Of a DNA stretch of 64,000 nucleotides, positions 1 through 7,563 are shown in pieces. Positions within the stretch are counted from its first letter, which is position 1; each line of letters begins with the position of its first letter. A program made the position numbers and the translations under genes. A model generated the notes under the pieces. It had not been told where the DNA came from. It worked only from the letters and a program-made list of their open reading frames with translations, and ran no database searches. The DNA comes from VXYL01 sp965199915 (GTDB lineage: Bacteria; Pseudomonadota; Gammaproteobacteria; Pseudomonadales; Azotimanducaceae), in the NCBI GenBank assembly GCA_965199915.1, contig OZ241348.1, forward strand, positions 3,348,001-3,412,000. Reading direction: 5' to 3'.

Positions 1-674
1 CGCTCGAGGAACTCGAAGCGCGCGTTCGGGCGCGCCGGAGCGAGCGGGAGCTGATGGTGGGCATGGTGCGCGTGGGCGTTCCCAACTACTCTGCGGTCGG
101 TTTTCGGGAGGGGTTGGCCAACGCGCTGACCCACCGCGACTACATCCGCAACGGCGCGGTGCATGCGCAGTGGCGAGCGGGCGAAATTGTCGTCTCCAAC
201 CCCGGCGGCCTGCCCGAGGGCGTGCGCTTGGACAATCTGCTGGTGACGCCGCCGCGCCCACGCAATCCCTTGCTGGCCGACGCACTCAAACGCGCCGGCA
301 TCGTCGAGCGCACGGCGCGCGGCGTGGACGCCGTGTTCGCCGACCAGATTCGCTGCGGACGCTCGACGCCGCGCTACGACGCCGACGGCCAAACCGGGGT
401 GACGCTAACCCTAAGCCGCACCGAACCGGACCTCGACTTCGTCCGGCTGGTGGTGGAGGAGGAGCGCCGCAACGACGTTCTGTCGCTGCCGCAACTGCTA
501 TTGCTCGACCGGATGTGGCGCGCGGGTGCCATTGGCTCGGCGGAAGCAGCCACGCTGGTGCAACGCGATGAGCAGAACGCCGCGGATGCGTTGGCTGCGC
601 TTGCGCGCCGCGGCCTTTGCGGCGGCGAAGGAGCTGGCAAGCGCCGTCGTTGGCACCTCATCGTCCAGCATTAG
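1..674 (+). CDS. RecG/AlbA-like ATP-binding protein, C-terminal part (5' end outside window)
   Basis: The reading frame is open to the left edge of the window (frame beginning at base 3), so this is the C-terminal part of a longer protein. The visible part contains GLANALTHRDY, followed by a strand-rich segment ending in SNPGGLPEG. This is the signature of the HATPase_c_4 / RecG-like C-terminal domain that usually follows an AlbA_2 (Schlafen-like) DNA-binding domain in putative transcriptional regulators. The last 70 residues look like a winged-helix segment (LPQLLLLDRMWRAG). Such proteins are often annotated as ATP-dependent DNA helicase RecG-related or as regulators; the real function is unknown. 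An ATG at 54 is in frame but too late to be the natural start. Confidence 0.7.
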   Translation, partial: LEELEARVRARRSERELMVGMVRVGVPNYSAVGFREGLANALTHRDYIRNGAVHAQWRAGEIVVSNPGGLPEGVRLDNLLVTPPRPRNPLLADALKRAGIVERTARGVDAVFADQIRCGRSTPRYDADGQTGVTLTLSRTEPDLDFVRLVVEEERRNDVLSLPQLLLLDRMWRAGAIGSAEAATLVQRDEQNAADALAALARRGLCGGEGAGKRRRWHLIVQH

Positions 675-682
675 GCGGCTAC

Positions 683-1219
683 CTACGTCTTTCTAAACTT
701 GGCCATGATGTGGCGTATGACGGCGTTGGTGACCTCGGCGGCAACGCCGCTCCCAGTGAGAAGATACACCAATTTAGAGGTCTCAAGATCCTTGAAAATC
801 CAGAGCGTCAAAAGTAGCGAAATACCAGTGACAATGCGGGATGCATCCATGTGAGGTAGGAGAGAACGAGCCAACCTGGAGAGTTTTTGCAACAAAGTCA
901 GCAACAGCTCCGCAACACGATAAATGGCTTCAACGGCGTAGTAAGCTATGCTAGAGAATATGAAGGCGCAAGAGGTGCCGGCGCAGACGAAGACGCTGAT
1001 CGCGGCAATCACGCCGAAACATGCTGCCGGAATCTCCACAAGCGAACTAAAGGATGGAAAACATTCTCCGAGGATAGTCAAGAGACCGGCCAACAGCGCA
1101 AAGACTATCGCCGCGGCCACAAACGTCTGAGTGTCTTCTCTCGCTTCGGCCCGCCACTCCCGTAGACGCTCCAGCCAATGGGGACGGTTCAATTTCACGA
1201 GATAATCCTTGAGCATCAA
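683..1219 (-). CDS. hypothetical membrane protein
   Basis: This 178-residue protein is not recognised. It has about four hydrophobic segments: near residues 33-50 (FVAAAIVFALLAGLLTIL), 62-90, 92-112 and 128-150. A charged N-terminus rich in Arg and Glu suggests it lies in the inner membrane. It converges with the ATP-binding protein gene, whose stop lies 9 bp away. The next minus-strand gene upstream ends at 2113-1253, leaving only about 33 bp, so it could be the distal gene of the same transcript as the secreted proteins. No functional motif is visible. Confidence 0.5.
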   Translation of the reverse strand: MMLKDYLVKLNRPHWLERLREWRAEAREDTQTFVAAAIVFALLAGLLTILGECFPSFSSLVEIPAACFGVIAAISVFVCAGTSCAFIFSSIAYYAVEAIYRVAELLLTLLQKLSRLARSLLPHMDASRIVTGISLLLTLWIFKDLETSKLVYLLTGSGVAAEVTNAVIRHIMAKFRKT

Positions 1220-1252
1220 CGACGTTCAGCAGCAATCCACGCTGTACCACCG

Positions 1253-2113
1253 TCATGGCGGTGGGCGGTAGTCTTCCTCCGATCCAGGCGAAGAAAGGTT
1301 GGTCAGATGCCCGCTCGGCGTCTCCATCATCGACATCACCTGAATTGCTCTATCGGAGGTGATGAACAGTTGCCACTTGCCGGAACCGTCGCCAAGAGTT
1401 CCATCTAAGCGCTGGTGGCCGTACTCTAGATCTTGCGCGGTGAAGCTGTACGCTTCATCTGGCGGGAGGGCAACTGTGACTTCGGGAGATCGTGAGCCGC
1501 TGTCGTCAACACCAACGATCGAGACGTTGGCGTCGTCTTTTCCAAGGTTGATCAGTCGTAGGCGGCTGACTTGGTTGAGGTTGCTGCCCGGGTTGAAGAT
1601 CGCGACGCGGTGGCGTAGCTTGCCGGGCACTGCTTGGTGGATGCTCGTTAGGAAGCCATCTTGAGTACGCACATATGCTAGGGCTTCAAGATCCAAATCG
1701 TCGTTCTCGACGTGGATTTCCAGGCGCCAATCGCCCGCGCCAGTCCCAACACCAACAGGTATTCCCTTGGCGTCATTTCCGGTTTCCAAGTCATTGGAGT
1801 TGAAGTGGATGGTCTGCCATGGTGAGAGCGATAGCGAAACCGGGCCAAGCCGCTTGCCGCGATCGTCGATGGCAACGACATCAATGCGATCCGACACCTC
1901 GGAGTGATTGATGATTCGCACGAAGCCCTGCCGCGACTGATTGTTCGGGTTTGAGACCGAGACAAACAGCGGCACGGAGAGTTGGTAAGCGGCGTGTGTC
2001 GCATGTGCAGAGGCGATGATCAACCATGCAACCACGAACCGCGGAATTTTGCTTGCGCCGACCGCCGCGGCCGCCTCCCCAGATTCGCTGCCTTTGCTTT
2101 GTCGAAGCGCCAT
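1253..2113 (-). CDS. secreted protein with two copies of a RQGFVRIIN / GDWRLE module
   Basis: The start ATG at 2113 is preceded by a strong Shine-Dalgarno (AGGGAGGAACG). The frame continues open further upstream only because it shadows the repeats of the neighbouring gene. The 286-residue product has a signal peptide near residues 25-45 (FVVAWLIIASAHATHA). It then has two related halves of about 110 residues: one with RQGFVRIIN and GDWRLE, the second with RLRLINLG and GKWQLFIT, ending GHLTNLSS. The same two-part module forms the C-terminus of the leucine-rich-repeat protein at 15589-17057, so it is a reusable extracellular module in this genome. Its function is unknown; it could mediate adhesion or surface display. 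It lies 11 bp downstream of the PPC-repeat gene, in an apparent operon. Confidence 0.65.
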   Translation of the reverse strand: MALRQSKGSESGEAAAAVGASKIPRFVVAWLIIASAHATHAAYQLSVPLFVSVSNPNNQSRQGFVRIINHSEVSDRIDVVAIDDRGKRLGPVSLSLSPWQTIHFNSNDLETGNDAKGIPVGVGTGAGDWRLEIHVENDDLDLEALAYVRTQDGFLTSIHQAVPGKLRHRVAIFNPGSNLNQVSRLRLINLGKDDANVSIVGVDDSGSRSPEVTVALPPDEAYSFTAQDLEYGHQRLDGTLGDGSGKWQLFITSDRAIQVMSMMETPSGHLTNLSSPGSEEDYRPPP

Positions 2114-2124
2114 CGTTCCTCCCT

Positions 2125-3669
2125 CTACAATGCCACCGGGCAGCCGCCGCTCGCTGTCAAATGAAGCGAATAGGTGCCGGTCGCCGTTCCGTAGGATCCC
2201 ACCCGCACAAAGTAGGTGCCGGCGGCGAGGTTTCGCTCGATGCGGAAGTTGTAGCCCGCGCCGGAGTCGTCGTTGTTCCCCAGCGCGTCGCCGTCGGCGT
2301 CGTAGAGGACGCCCAGCGTGTCCAAGCTGCCGGACGTGTGAATGCCCACGGTGCCGGCGACGGAGACCTCGAAGCGGAAGTAGTCGAGGTCGCTCCCTGT
2401 TTCGATCCGGCCCGCGGTCGTGCTCGGCAGCGCCACCCGCGTCGCCGACGACCGGGCGTTCCCGTGGTCGTCCGACGACGAACCGCCGCCGCCCGCTGCC
2501 GCCAGATGCAGGGTGTACGCGCCGGTCGCCGTTCCGTAGGACCGCACCCGCACAAAGTAGGTGCCGGCGGCGAGGTTTCGCTCGATGCGGAAGTTCCGGC
2601 CCGCGCCGGAGTCGTCGTTGTTCCCCAGCGCGTCGCCGTCGGCGTCGTAGAGGACGCCCAGCGTGTCCAAGCTGCCGGACGTGTGAATGCGCACGGTGCC
2701 GGCGACGGAGACCTCGAAGCGGAAGTAGTCGAGGTCGCTCCCTGTTTCGATCCGGCCCGCGGTCGTGCTCGGCAGCGCCACCCGCGTCGCCGACGCCCGG
2801 GCGTTCCCGTGATCGTCCGACGACGAACCGCCGCCGCCCGCTGCCGCCAGGTGCAGGGTGTACGCGCCGGTCGCCGTTCCGTAGGATCCCACCCGCACAA
2901 AGTAGGTGCCGGCGGCGAGGTTTCGCTCGATGCGGAAGTTGTAGCCCGCGCCGGAGTCGTCGTTGTTCCCCAGCGCGTCGCCGTCGGCGTCGTAGAGGAC
3001 GCCCAGCGTGTCCAAGCTGCCGGACGTGTGAATGCGCACGGTGCCGGCGACGGAGACCTCGAAGCGGAAGTAGTCGAGGTCGCTCCCTGTTTCGATCCGG
3101 CCCGCGGTCGTGCTCGGCAGCGCCACCCGCGTCGCCGACGACCGGGCGTTTCCGTGATCGTCCGAGTCGCCTCCAGACCCGAACGTCCACTGCCGCGAGA
3201 AGGTCACACTACCCAACTGTGTGCGGCCGCCGTTGTCGCGCAATGAAGGGTTCCACTGGTAGACGGCCAAGTGTATGTAGTAGGTACCCGCCCGGGGTTG
3301 TCGCAATGGATACGTCAAACGGAAAATGTCGAGATACCGGCGCGGAGACAAGCGACCGTTGTCTGGTGTCCCGCGGACTCGGCGCAGGTCCACCAGTCCG
3401 CGCACGTTGGGATGGTGGTTGACGTCGAACAGGTGGTAGCCGCTCGATGTGCTCTCGGAACCTGTGGTTACTCGAACACTGACGTACAACGTGCCGGTGG
3501 TCCAAGAACTCGACGGGTTGGCGATACGGACGTTCTCGAGCACCACATGGCCTTGCTCAATAGAGACTTGCGCAGTCCTTCCGGGAATGCTGGTGACGTC
3601 GAGCCGCTGCCCGTAAGCCGCATCTGCGGCCACCGCCATGGCTGCTATTGCGAAGATGAGACGAATCAT
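2125..3669 (-). CDS. secreted protein with three tandem PPC domains
   Basis: The 514-residue product has a signal peptide (MIRLIFAIAAMAVAADAAYG). A unique region of about 160 residues follows, with YYIHLAVYQW, then three nearly identical 115-residue units. Each unit begins DDHGNARSSATRVALPSTT and contains GSDLDYFRFEV, GSLDTLGVLYDADGD and AAGTYFVRVGSYGTATG. This is the bacterial pre-peptidase C-terminal (PPC) beta-sandwich, normally a secretion-associated or binding accessory domain of exported hydrolases. No protease or other catalytic domain is present, so the protein probably binds something. Its ATG overlaps the stop of the upstream gene (ATGA at 3666-3669), indicating translational coupling. 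Confidence 0.75.
   Translation of the reverse strand: MIRLIFAIAAMAVAADAAYGQRLDVTSIPGRTAQVSIEQGHVVLENVRIANPSSSWTTGTLYVSVRVTTGSESTSSGYHLFDVNHHPNVRGLVDLRRVRGTPDNGRLSPRRYLDIFRLTYPLRQPRAGTYYIHLAVYQWNPSLRDNGGRTQLGSVTFSRQWTFGSGGDSDDHGNARSSATRVALPSTTAGRIETGSDLDYFRFEVSVAGTVRIHTSGSLDTLGVLYDADGDALGNNDDSGAGYNFRIERNLAAGTYFVRVGSYGTATGAYTLHLAAAGGGGSSSDDHGNARASATRVALPSTTAGRIETGSDLDYFRFEVSVAGTVRIHTSGSLDTLGVLYDADGDALGNNDDSGAGRNFRIERNLAAGTYFVRVRSYGTATGAYTLHLAAAGGGGSSSDDHGNARSSATRVALPSTTAGRIETGSDLDYFRFEVSVAGTVGIHTSGSLDTLGVLYDADGDALGNNDDSGAGYNFRIERNLAAGTYFVRVGSYGTATGTYSLHLTASGGCPVAL
2177..3166 (-). repeat. three tandem 345-bp direct repeats encoding PPC domains
   Basis: The sequence starting at 2191, 2536 and 2881 recurs with an exact period of 345 bp (115 codons). 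The three copies differ at only a few positions, for example GGATCCC versus GGACCGC near the unit start, and GTAGCCC versus GTTCCGG. Near-identity at DNA level, including third codon positions, points to recent duplication or gene conversion. Confidence 0.9.
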
Positions 3670-4313
3670 TGCAATGCTCCTTCGCTCGTTGGGCCAACTG
3701 GCGGACGTCCAACCTCACCGACATTGGCGTCGCCGTCATCGTCCCGCACGCGGGAGTCCAAAGGGTTTTCCTCGTACTTCGCCGTTAGCAGGTCGTGGGC
3801 GTCTCCCAAAGACAGCACATCGCCACAATTCACTTCCATTCGGAGCGACGCAGAGCCGGGCGTAAGACGCTTTAGATCTAGAGTCAGCGGAATTGGCGAG
3901 TCCGGGTGCGCCGAGTCGCATAGCCAGACGACCGAACCGCCGGGGTCGATCAATTGCTGCAAACCACCATAGCCTCCGCCCAAGTCGGGCGTTATGGACA
4001 GATGGCTCTCCCCTGCATTTCGTACGATTACGAGATTGCCTGTGGCGCTTGTGGTTCGCTTGACTGGCCAATCCCCGGTGGAACCCTCATCGGGTCCCGT
4101 TTCCGCCGCGGTCGCCACGAATTGGCGAAGCACTGTCGGCGCGAGATCCTGCGAGCTATCCCGGGTGGCGCTCTTGTTCCATCCTTTCGCGCTCTTCGCG
4201 CTCTGCCCACTGCTGCCAACGACAGCGGTCTGTGCATCACTCGCGGGGGCTTGCGAGGCGCCGAACGCCAACAAAACCAGCAGGACGGGCGGCACCCGCT
4301 TCGTAGATTCCAT
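3666..4313 (-). CDS. hypothetical secreted protein
   Basis: This 215-residue product has a signal peptide (VPPVLLVLLAFGASQAPASDA) and a low-complexity Ser/Ala/Lys region up to residue 65. A compact domain follows with NLVIVRNAGESHLSI, GGSVVWLCDS and MEVNCGD, holding two cysteines that could form a disulfide. It resembles no family I can name. It is the first gene of a three-gene set of secreted proteins and overlaps the PPC gene by 4 bp, so the three are probably made together, perhaps as parts of one surface structure. Confidence 0.55.
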   Translation of the reverse strand: MESTKRVPPVLLVLLAFGASQAPASDAQTAVVGSSGQSAKSAKGWNKSATRDSSQDLAPTVLRQFVATAAETGPDEGSTGDWPVKRTTSATGNLVIVRNAGESHLSITPDLGGGYGGLQQLIDPGGSVVWLCDSAHPDSPIPLTLDLKRLTPGSASLRMEVNCGDVLSLGDAHDLLTAKYEENPLDSRVRDDDGDANVGEVGRPPVGPTSEGALQ

Positions 4314-4376
4314 CAGTCGAGCCCTCTCCGAAGGTTCGTTCGCAACATCCGAGCACCCGAAAGTGCCGGGCCGTGC

Positions 4377-4487
4377 TTAAACCAACCCAGTGTGAAGAGG
4401 TTGTTCCCGCTTATTGGCCGCGCCAGAGGGCAGCTTATTAGGCGAGCGCCCCGGCCGCGGCCGGTACGACCACTGGCATTGGTTTAA
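4377..4487. mobile_element. MITE-like element with 16/17-bp terminal inverted repeats
   Basis: The left end reads TTAAACCAACCCAGTG (4377-4392). The right end reads CACTGGCATTGGTTTAA (4471-4487), the inverse complement of the left end apart from one substitution and one inserted base. The 111-bp element has no coding capacity and holds an inner GC palindrome (CCGGCCGCGGCCGG near 4451-4464). Ends beginning TTAA and the small size fit a miniature inverted-repeat element, although it could also be an unusually long terminator hairpin. The rest of the 4314-4687 gap shows no gene. Confidence 0.5.
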
Positions 4488-4687
4488 GCAACTTCAGACT
4501 GCCACGCGCAAACGGCTCTTGCAACATGGGATTACATACAGCAGCGTGTGGATAGAAAGAGCATAAAAATCAACTGCTTGACGCAGCACAAAGGCAGATC
4601 GCTGTCGAAGAGCGCCCACATTGGCCGCGCAAACGGTCAAACTACCGTACCAGCGTCCGAACAACAGACACCGGCTAGCCGCCGTGT

Positions 4688-6052
4688 TCAATACACCATG
4701 CTGGGCAGCCAAGTCGCCAACTCCGGCAGCGCCACCAGCACGGCCATCAAGCCGATCTGCAGCAGCACGAAGGGGATGACGCCGCGGTAGATGTCCAGCG
4801 TTGCCACCGCCGCGGGGGCGACGCCGCGCAAGTAGAACAGGGCGAATCCGAACGGCGGCGTGAGGAAGGAGGTTTGCAGGTTCACGGCGATGAGCACGCC
4901 GAGCCAGATCGGGTCTAGCCCCATCGCCAGCAGCACCGGCGCGACGATGGGCACCACCACATAGGTGATTTCGATGAAGTCCAAGATGAAGCCGAGGCAG
5001 AAGATCACCAGCATCACGATGGCGGTCGCGCCCCACACGCCGCCGGGCATGTCCGCGAAGAGGCCGCGCACCAGCTCGTCGCCGCCGTAGCCGCGGAACA
5101 CCAGCGAGAACACGGACGCGCCGATGAGAATGAAGAACACCATCGCCGTGGTTTTCAGCGTGGCTTGGCAGATGTCGCGCAGCACCGCCACGGAGAGCGA
5201 GCGGTAGCCGGCGGCCAACGCGAGCGCGCCGAACGCGCCGACGCCGGCGGCTTCGGTGGGCGTCGCCAAGCCGGCCAGGATGGAGCCGAGCACCGCCACG
5301 ATGAGCAGCAGCGGCGGCGCCAGGCCGCGGGCCAACGCTGAACCCTTCACCTTGTCCTCTTCCGAGCGCCCCGGAGCGCGCTCCGGCTTGGCAATCGCCG
5401 TGGCGCCGATGTAGGCCATGTAGAGGGCCACCAGCGCCAAGCCCGGCAACAGCGCGCCGGCGAACAGGTCGCCCACGGAGACGGTCTTCGGGGAGAACAC
5501 GCCCATGCCGAGTTGCGCCTGCTGGTACGCGCTTGAAAGCACGTCGCCAAGCAGCACCAACGCGATGGAAGGCGGGATGATCTGGCCGAGGGTGCCGGTG
5601 GCGCAAATCGCGCCGGTGGCGAGGCGGGCGTCGTACCCCGCCCGCAGCATGGTGGGCAGCGCCAGCAACCCCATCGTCACCACCGTGGCGCCGACGATGC
5701 CGGTGCTGGCGGCGAGCAGCATGCCCACGCCGGTCACGGCCAGGCCGAGGCCGCCGCGCACCCGGCCGAACAACGCCGAAAGGCAATCGAGCAGCGTTTC
5801 GGCGATGCGGGCGCGTTCCAGCGTCACGCCCATCAGCACGAAGAGCGGCACGGCGATCAGGGTTTGGTTGGTGACGATGCCGAACAGCCGGCTGGGCAGG
5901 AACCCCAAGTCGCGCAGGTCGAACACGCCGAAGGCCGCGCCGCCGAACGCGAACAGCAGCGCCACGCCGGCAAGGGTGGGCGCCACGGCGTAGCCGGCGA
6001 GCAGCGCCGCCACCACGGCCACGAACAGCAGCAAAGGCAGGAGATCAACCAC
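4688..6052 (-). CDS. dctM: TRAP transporter large permease (DctM)
   Basis: This is the large membrane subunit of a tripartite ATP-independent periplasmic transporter, which takes up organic acids or similar solutes using an ion gradient. The product is a very hydrophobic protein of about 454 residues with 11-12 membrane segments and typical DctM stretches: GVTLERARIAETLL, GIVGATVVTMGLLALP, GQIIPPSIALVLLG, PTEAAGVGAFGAL and LQTSFLTPPFGFALFY. I chose the GTG at 6052, which overlaps the dctQ stop (GTGGTTGA), because the family usually starts just before the first helix; the frame stays open to an ATG at 6142. No periplasmic binding protein gene (dctP) lies beside it in the window, so the substrate cannot be inferred. 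Confidence 0.9.
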   Translation of the reverse strand: MVDLLPLLLFVAVVAALLAGYAVAPTLAGVALLFAFGGAAFGVFDLRDLGFLPSRLFGIVTNQTLIAVPLFVLMGVTLERARIAETLLDCLSALFGRVRGGLGLAVTGVGMLLAASTGIVGATVVTMGLLALPTMLRAGYDARLATGAICATGTLGQIIPPSIALVLLGDVLSSAYQQAQLGMGVFSPKTVSVGDLFAGALLPGLALVALYMAYIGATAIAKPERAPGRSEEDKVKGSALARGLAPPLLLIVAVLGSILAGLATPTEAAGVGAFGALALAAGYRSLSVAVLRDICQATLKTTAMVFFILIGASVFSLVFRGYGGDELVRGLFADMPGGVWGATAIVMLVIFCLGFILDFIEITYVVVPIVAPVLLAMGLDPIWLGVLIAVNLQTSFLTPPFGFALFYLRGVAPAAVATLDIYRGVIPFVLLQIGLMAVLVALPELATWLPSMVY

Positions 6053-6617
6053 GGGTTTGCTGACCGAGCGGGTTCTCGGCAGCAGCGGGCGGAGGGCTTT
6101 CCCCTTCAGATGAGGAAAATTCGCGGATCCTGCGCGCCACAAGGGCGCCGGCCTGCAACAGCAACAGGAAGGCCGCCAAGGGGATGAGCGTCTTCAGCAG
6201 AAAGACGGCCGGCACGCCGCCCACTTCCTGCGAACCCTCCAGGACGGCCCACGAATCCACCACATAGCCCCAACTGAGCACGACGATCGCCACCGCGAGC
6301 GGCGCCAGGAACAGCGCGTGGCCAAGCACGTTCACCCAAACGCGCGAACGCGGCGCCAAGCGCGAGTACAACACGTCCACACGCACATGGGCGTCGTGCC
6401 GGAGCGCGTAGGAGAGGCCGGCCAACAACGCCGCGCCGTGAAGATACACCACGCTTTCCTGCAGGAAGATCGCGCCGGTGTCGAAGACGTAGCGCAACGC
6501 CACCACCACGCAAGTGACGGCGACCATGCCCAGGTTGAGCCAAGCGGCGCCGCGCCCAACCGCGTCGATGGCGCGCTCGATTCGCTCCCGGCCTAGCGCG
6601 CGGCGCGGCGCGGTCAT
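6045..6617 (-). CDS. dctQ: TRAP transporter small permease (DctQ)
   Basis: This 190-residue inner-membrane protein has four hydrophobic helices and the DctQ pattern LRYVFDTGAIFLQESVVYLH, followed by LRHDAHVRVDVLYSRL. It pairs with the large permease encoded just downstream; the two genes overlap by a few bases. Its start ATG (6617) overlaps the ubiA stop (ATGA), so ubiA, dctQ and dctM form one coupled string. Coupling of ubiquinone synthesis to a TRAP transporter is unusual and is probably accidental neighbourhood. Confidence 0.88.
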   Translation of the reverse strand: MTAPRRALGRERIERAIDAVGRGAAWLNLGMVAVTCVVVALRYVFDTGAIFLQESVVYLHGAALLAGLSYALRHDAHVRVDVLYSRLAPRSRVWVNVLGHALFLAPLAVAIVVLSWGYVVDSWAVLEGSQEVGGVPAVFLLKTLIPLAAFLLLLQAGALVARRIREFSSSEGESPPPAAAENPLGQQTRG

Positions 6618-7513
6618 GCCGCCGCGTGCTCCACCACCACCGCGACGAACAGCGCGAAACCCACCCACGCGTTGTTCGCGAAGGCGCGAAAGCAGGCCGC
6701 GCGCTCTCGGCGGCGGATGAGCCACTGCTGATAGGCGAACAATCCGGCAATGGCGGCAAGGCCGACATGGTAAGGCAGCGCGAAAGCGAGCCGCGCGCCA
6801 AGCCACACCAGCAGGCTGAGCGTGGCGCCTTGCAGAACGGCCACCGCGGCGCGGTCGGCGGCGCCGAACAGCACCGCGGTGGATTTCACGCCGATCTGCT
6901 CGTCGTCCTCGCGATCCACCATCGCGTAGAGCGTGTCGTAGCCGACGATCCACAGGAAGCTGGCGGCAAACAGCAACCACGCCTCCGCGGGAACCGCGCC
7001 GGTCACCGCCGCGAACGCCATCGGGATGCCCCAACTGAAGGCAACGCCCAGCGCCACTTGCGGCCAGTGCGTCCAGCGCTTGCAGAACGGGTAGGCCACC
7101 GCCACCGCCGCGCCGACCGCGGCCAGCGCGCGGCTCAAGGGGTTGAGCATCCACGCCACCGCGGCGCACAGTACGCCGAGCAGAAGCAGCAGCGCGACCG
7201 CGCCGGCGAGGGAAATCTCGCCAGCCGGCAGCGGGCGGCCGCGGGTGCGTTTCACCGCGCCGTCGAAACGCCGGTCCGCAATGTCGTTGACGACGCAACC
7301 GGCGCTGCGGGCGAGAAACGTGCCGGCAACGAAGGCGAACAACACGCCGACGCCGGGCACGCCTTCCGCCGCCATCCAAAGCGCCGCAAGCGTTGGCCAC
7401 AAGAGCAGCAACGTGCCGACCGGCCGATCCAGGCGCATCAGCCGCAGATACGGGCCGGCACCGCCGCCGACGGCGGCGGGTCTGGCTATCGGACCTGATT
7501 CGGTTCGGCGCAC
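6614..7513 (-). CDS. ubiA: 4-hydroxybenzoate octaprenyltransferase
   Basis: UbiA attaches the polyprenyl tail to 4-hydroxybenzoate in ubiquinone synthesis, in the inner membrane. The sequence contains MRLDRPVGTLLLLWPTLAALW, the first Asp-rich motif NDIADRRFDGAVKRTRGRPL, and the second motif DREDDEQIGVKSTAVLFG, with about eight helices. The frame stays open to 7591, which would overlap the Fic gene. I prefer the in-frame GTG at 7513, giving 299 residues, close to the family norm of about 290, but no clear ribosome binding site decides this. The gene overlaps dctQ by 4 bp. Confidence 0.88.
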   Translation of the reverse strand: MRRTESGPIARPAAVGGGAGPYLRLMRLDRPVGTLLLLWPTLAALWMAAEGVPGVGVLFAFVAGTFLARSAGCVVNDIADRRFDGAVKRTRGRPLPAGEISLAGAVALLLLLGVLCAAVAWMLNPLSRALAAVGAAVAVAYPFCKRWTHWPQVALGVAFSWGIPMAFAAVTGAVPAEAWLLFAASFLWIVGYDTLYAMVDREDDEQIGVKSTAVLFGAADRAAVAVLQGATLSLLVWLGARLAFALPYHVGLAAIAGLFAYQQWLIRRRERAACFRAFANNAWVGFALFVAVVVEHAAA

Positions 7514-7563
7514 ATTCGCCGGAGTTTCGGTTGCGTCTCCCAACCGACCAAGGCGCGACCGCG

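Noticed and set aside
2016..3422. Long open frames in several phases over the PPC repeats
   Set aside because: A 345-bp repeat keeps any stop-free frame open three times. Only the minus-strand frame gives a signal peptide and PPC domains.
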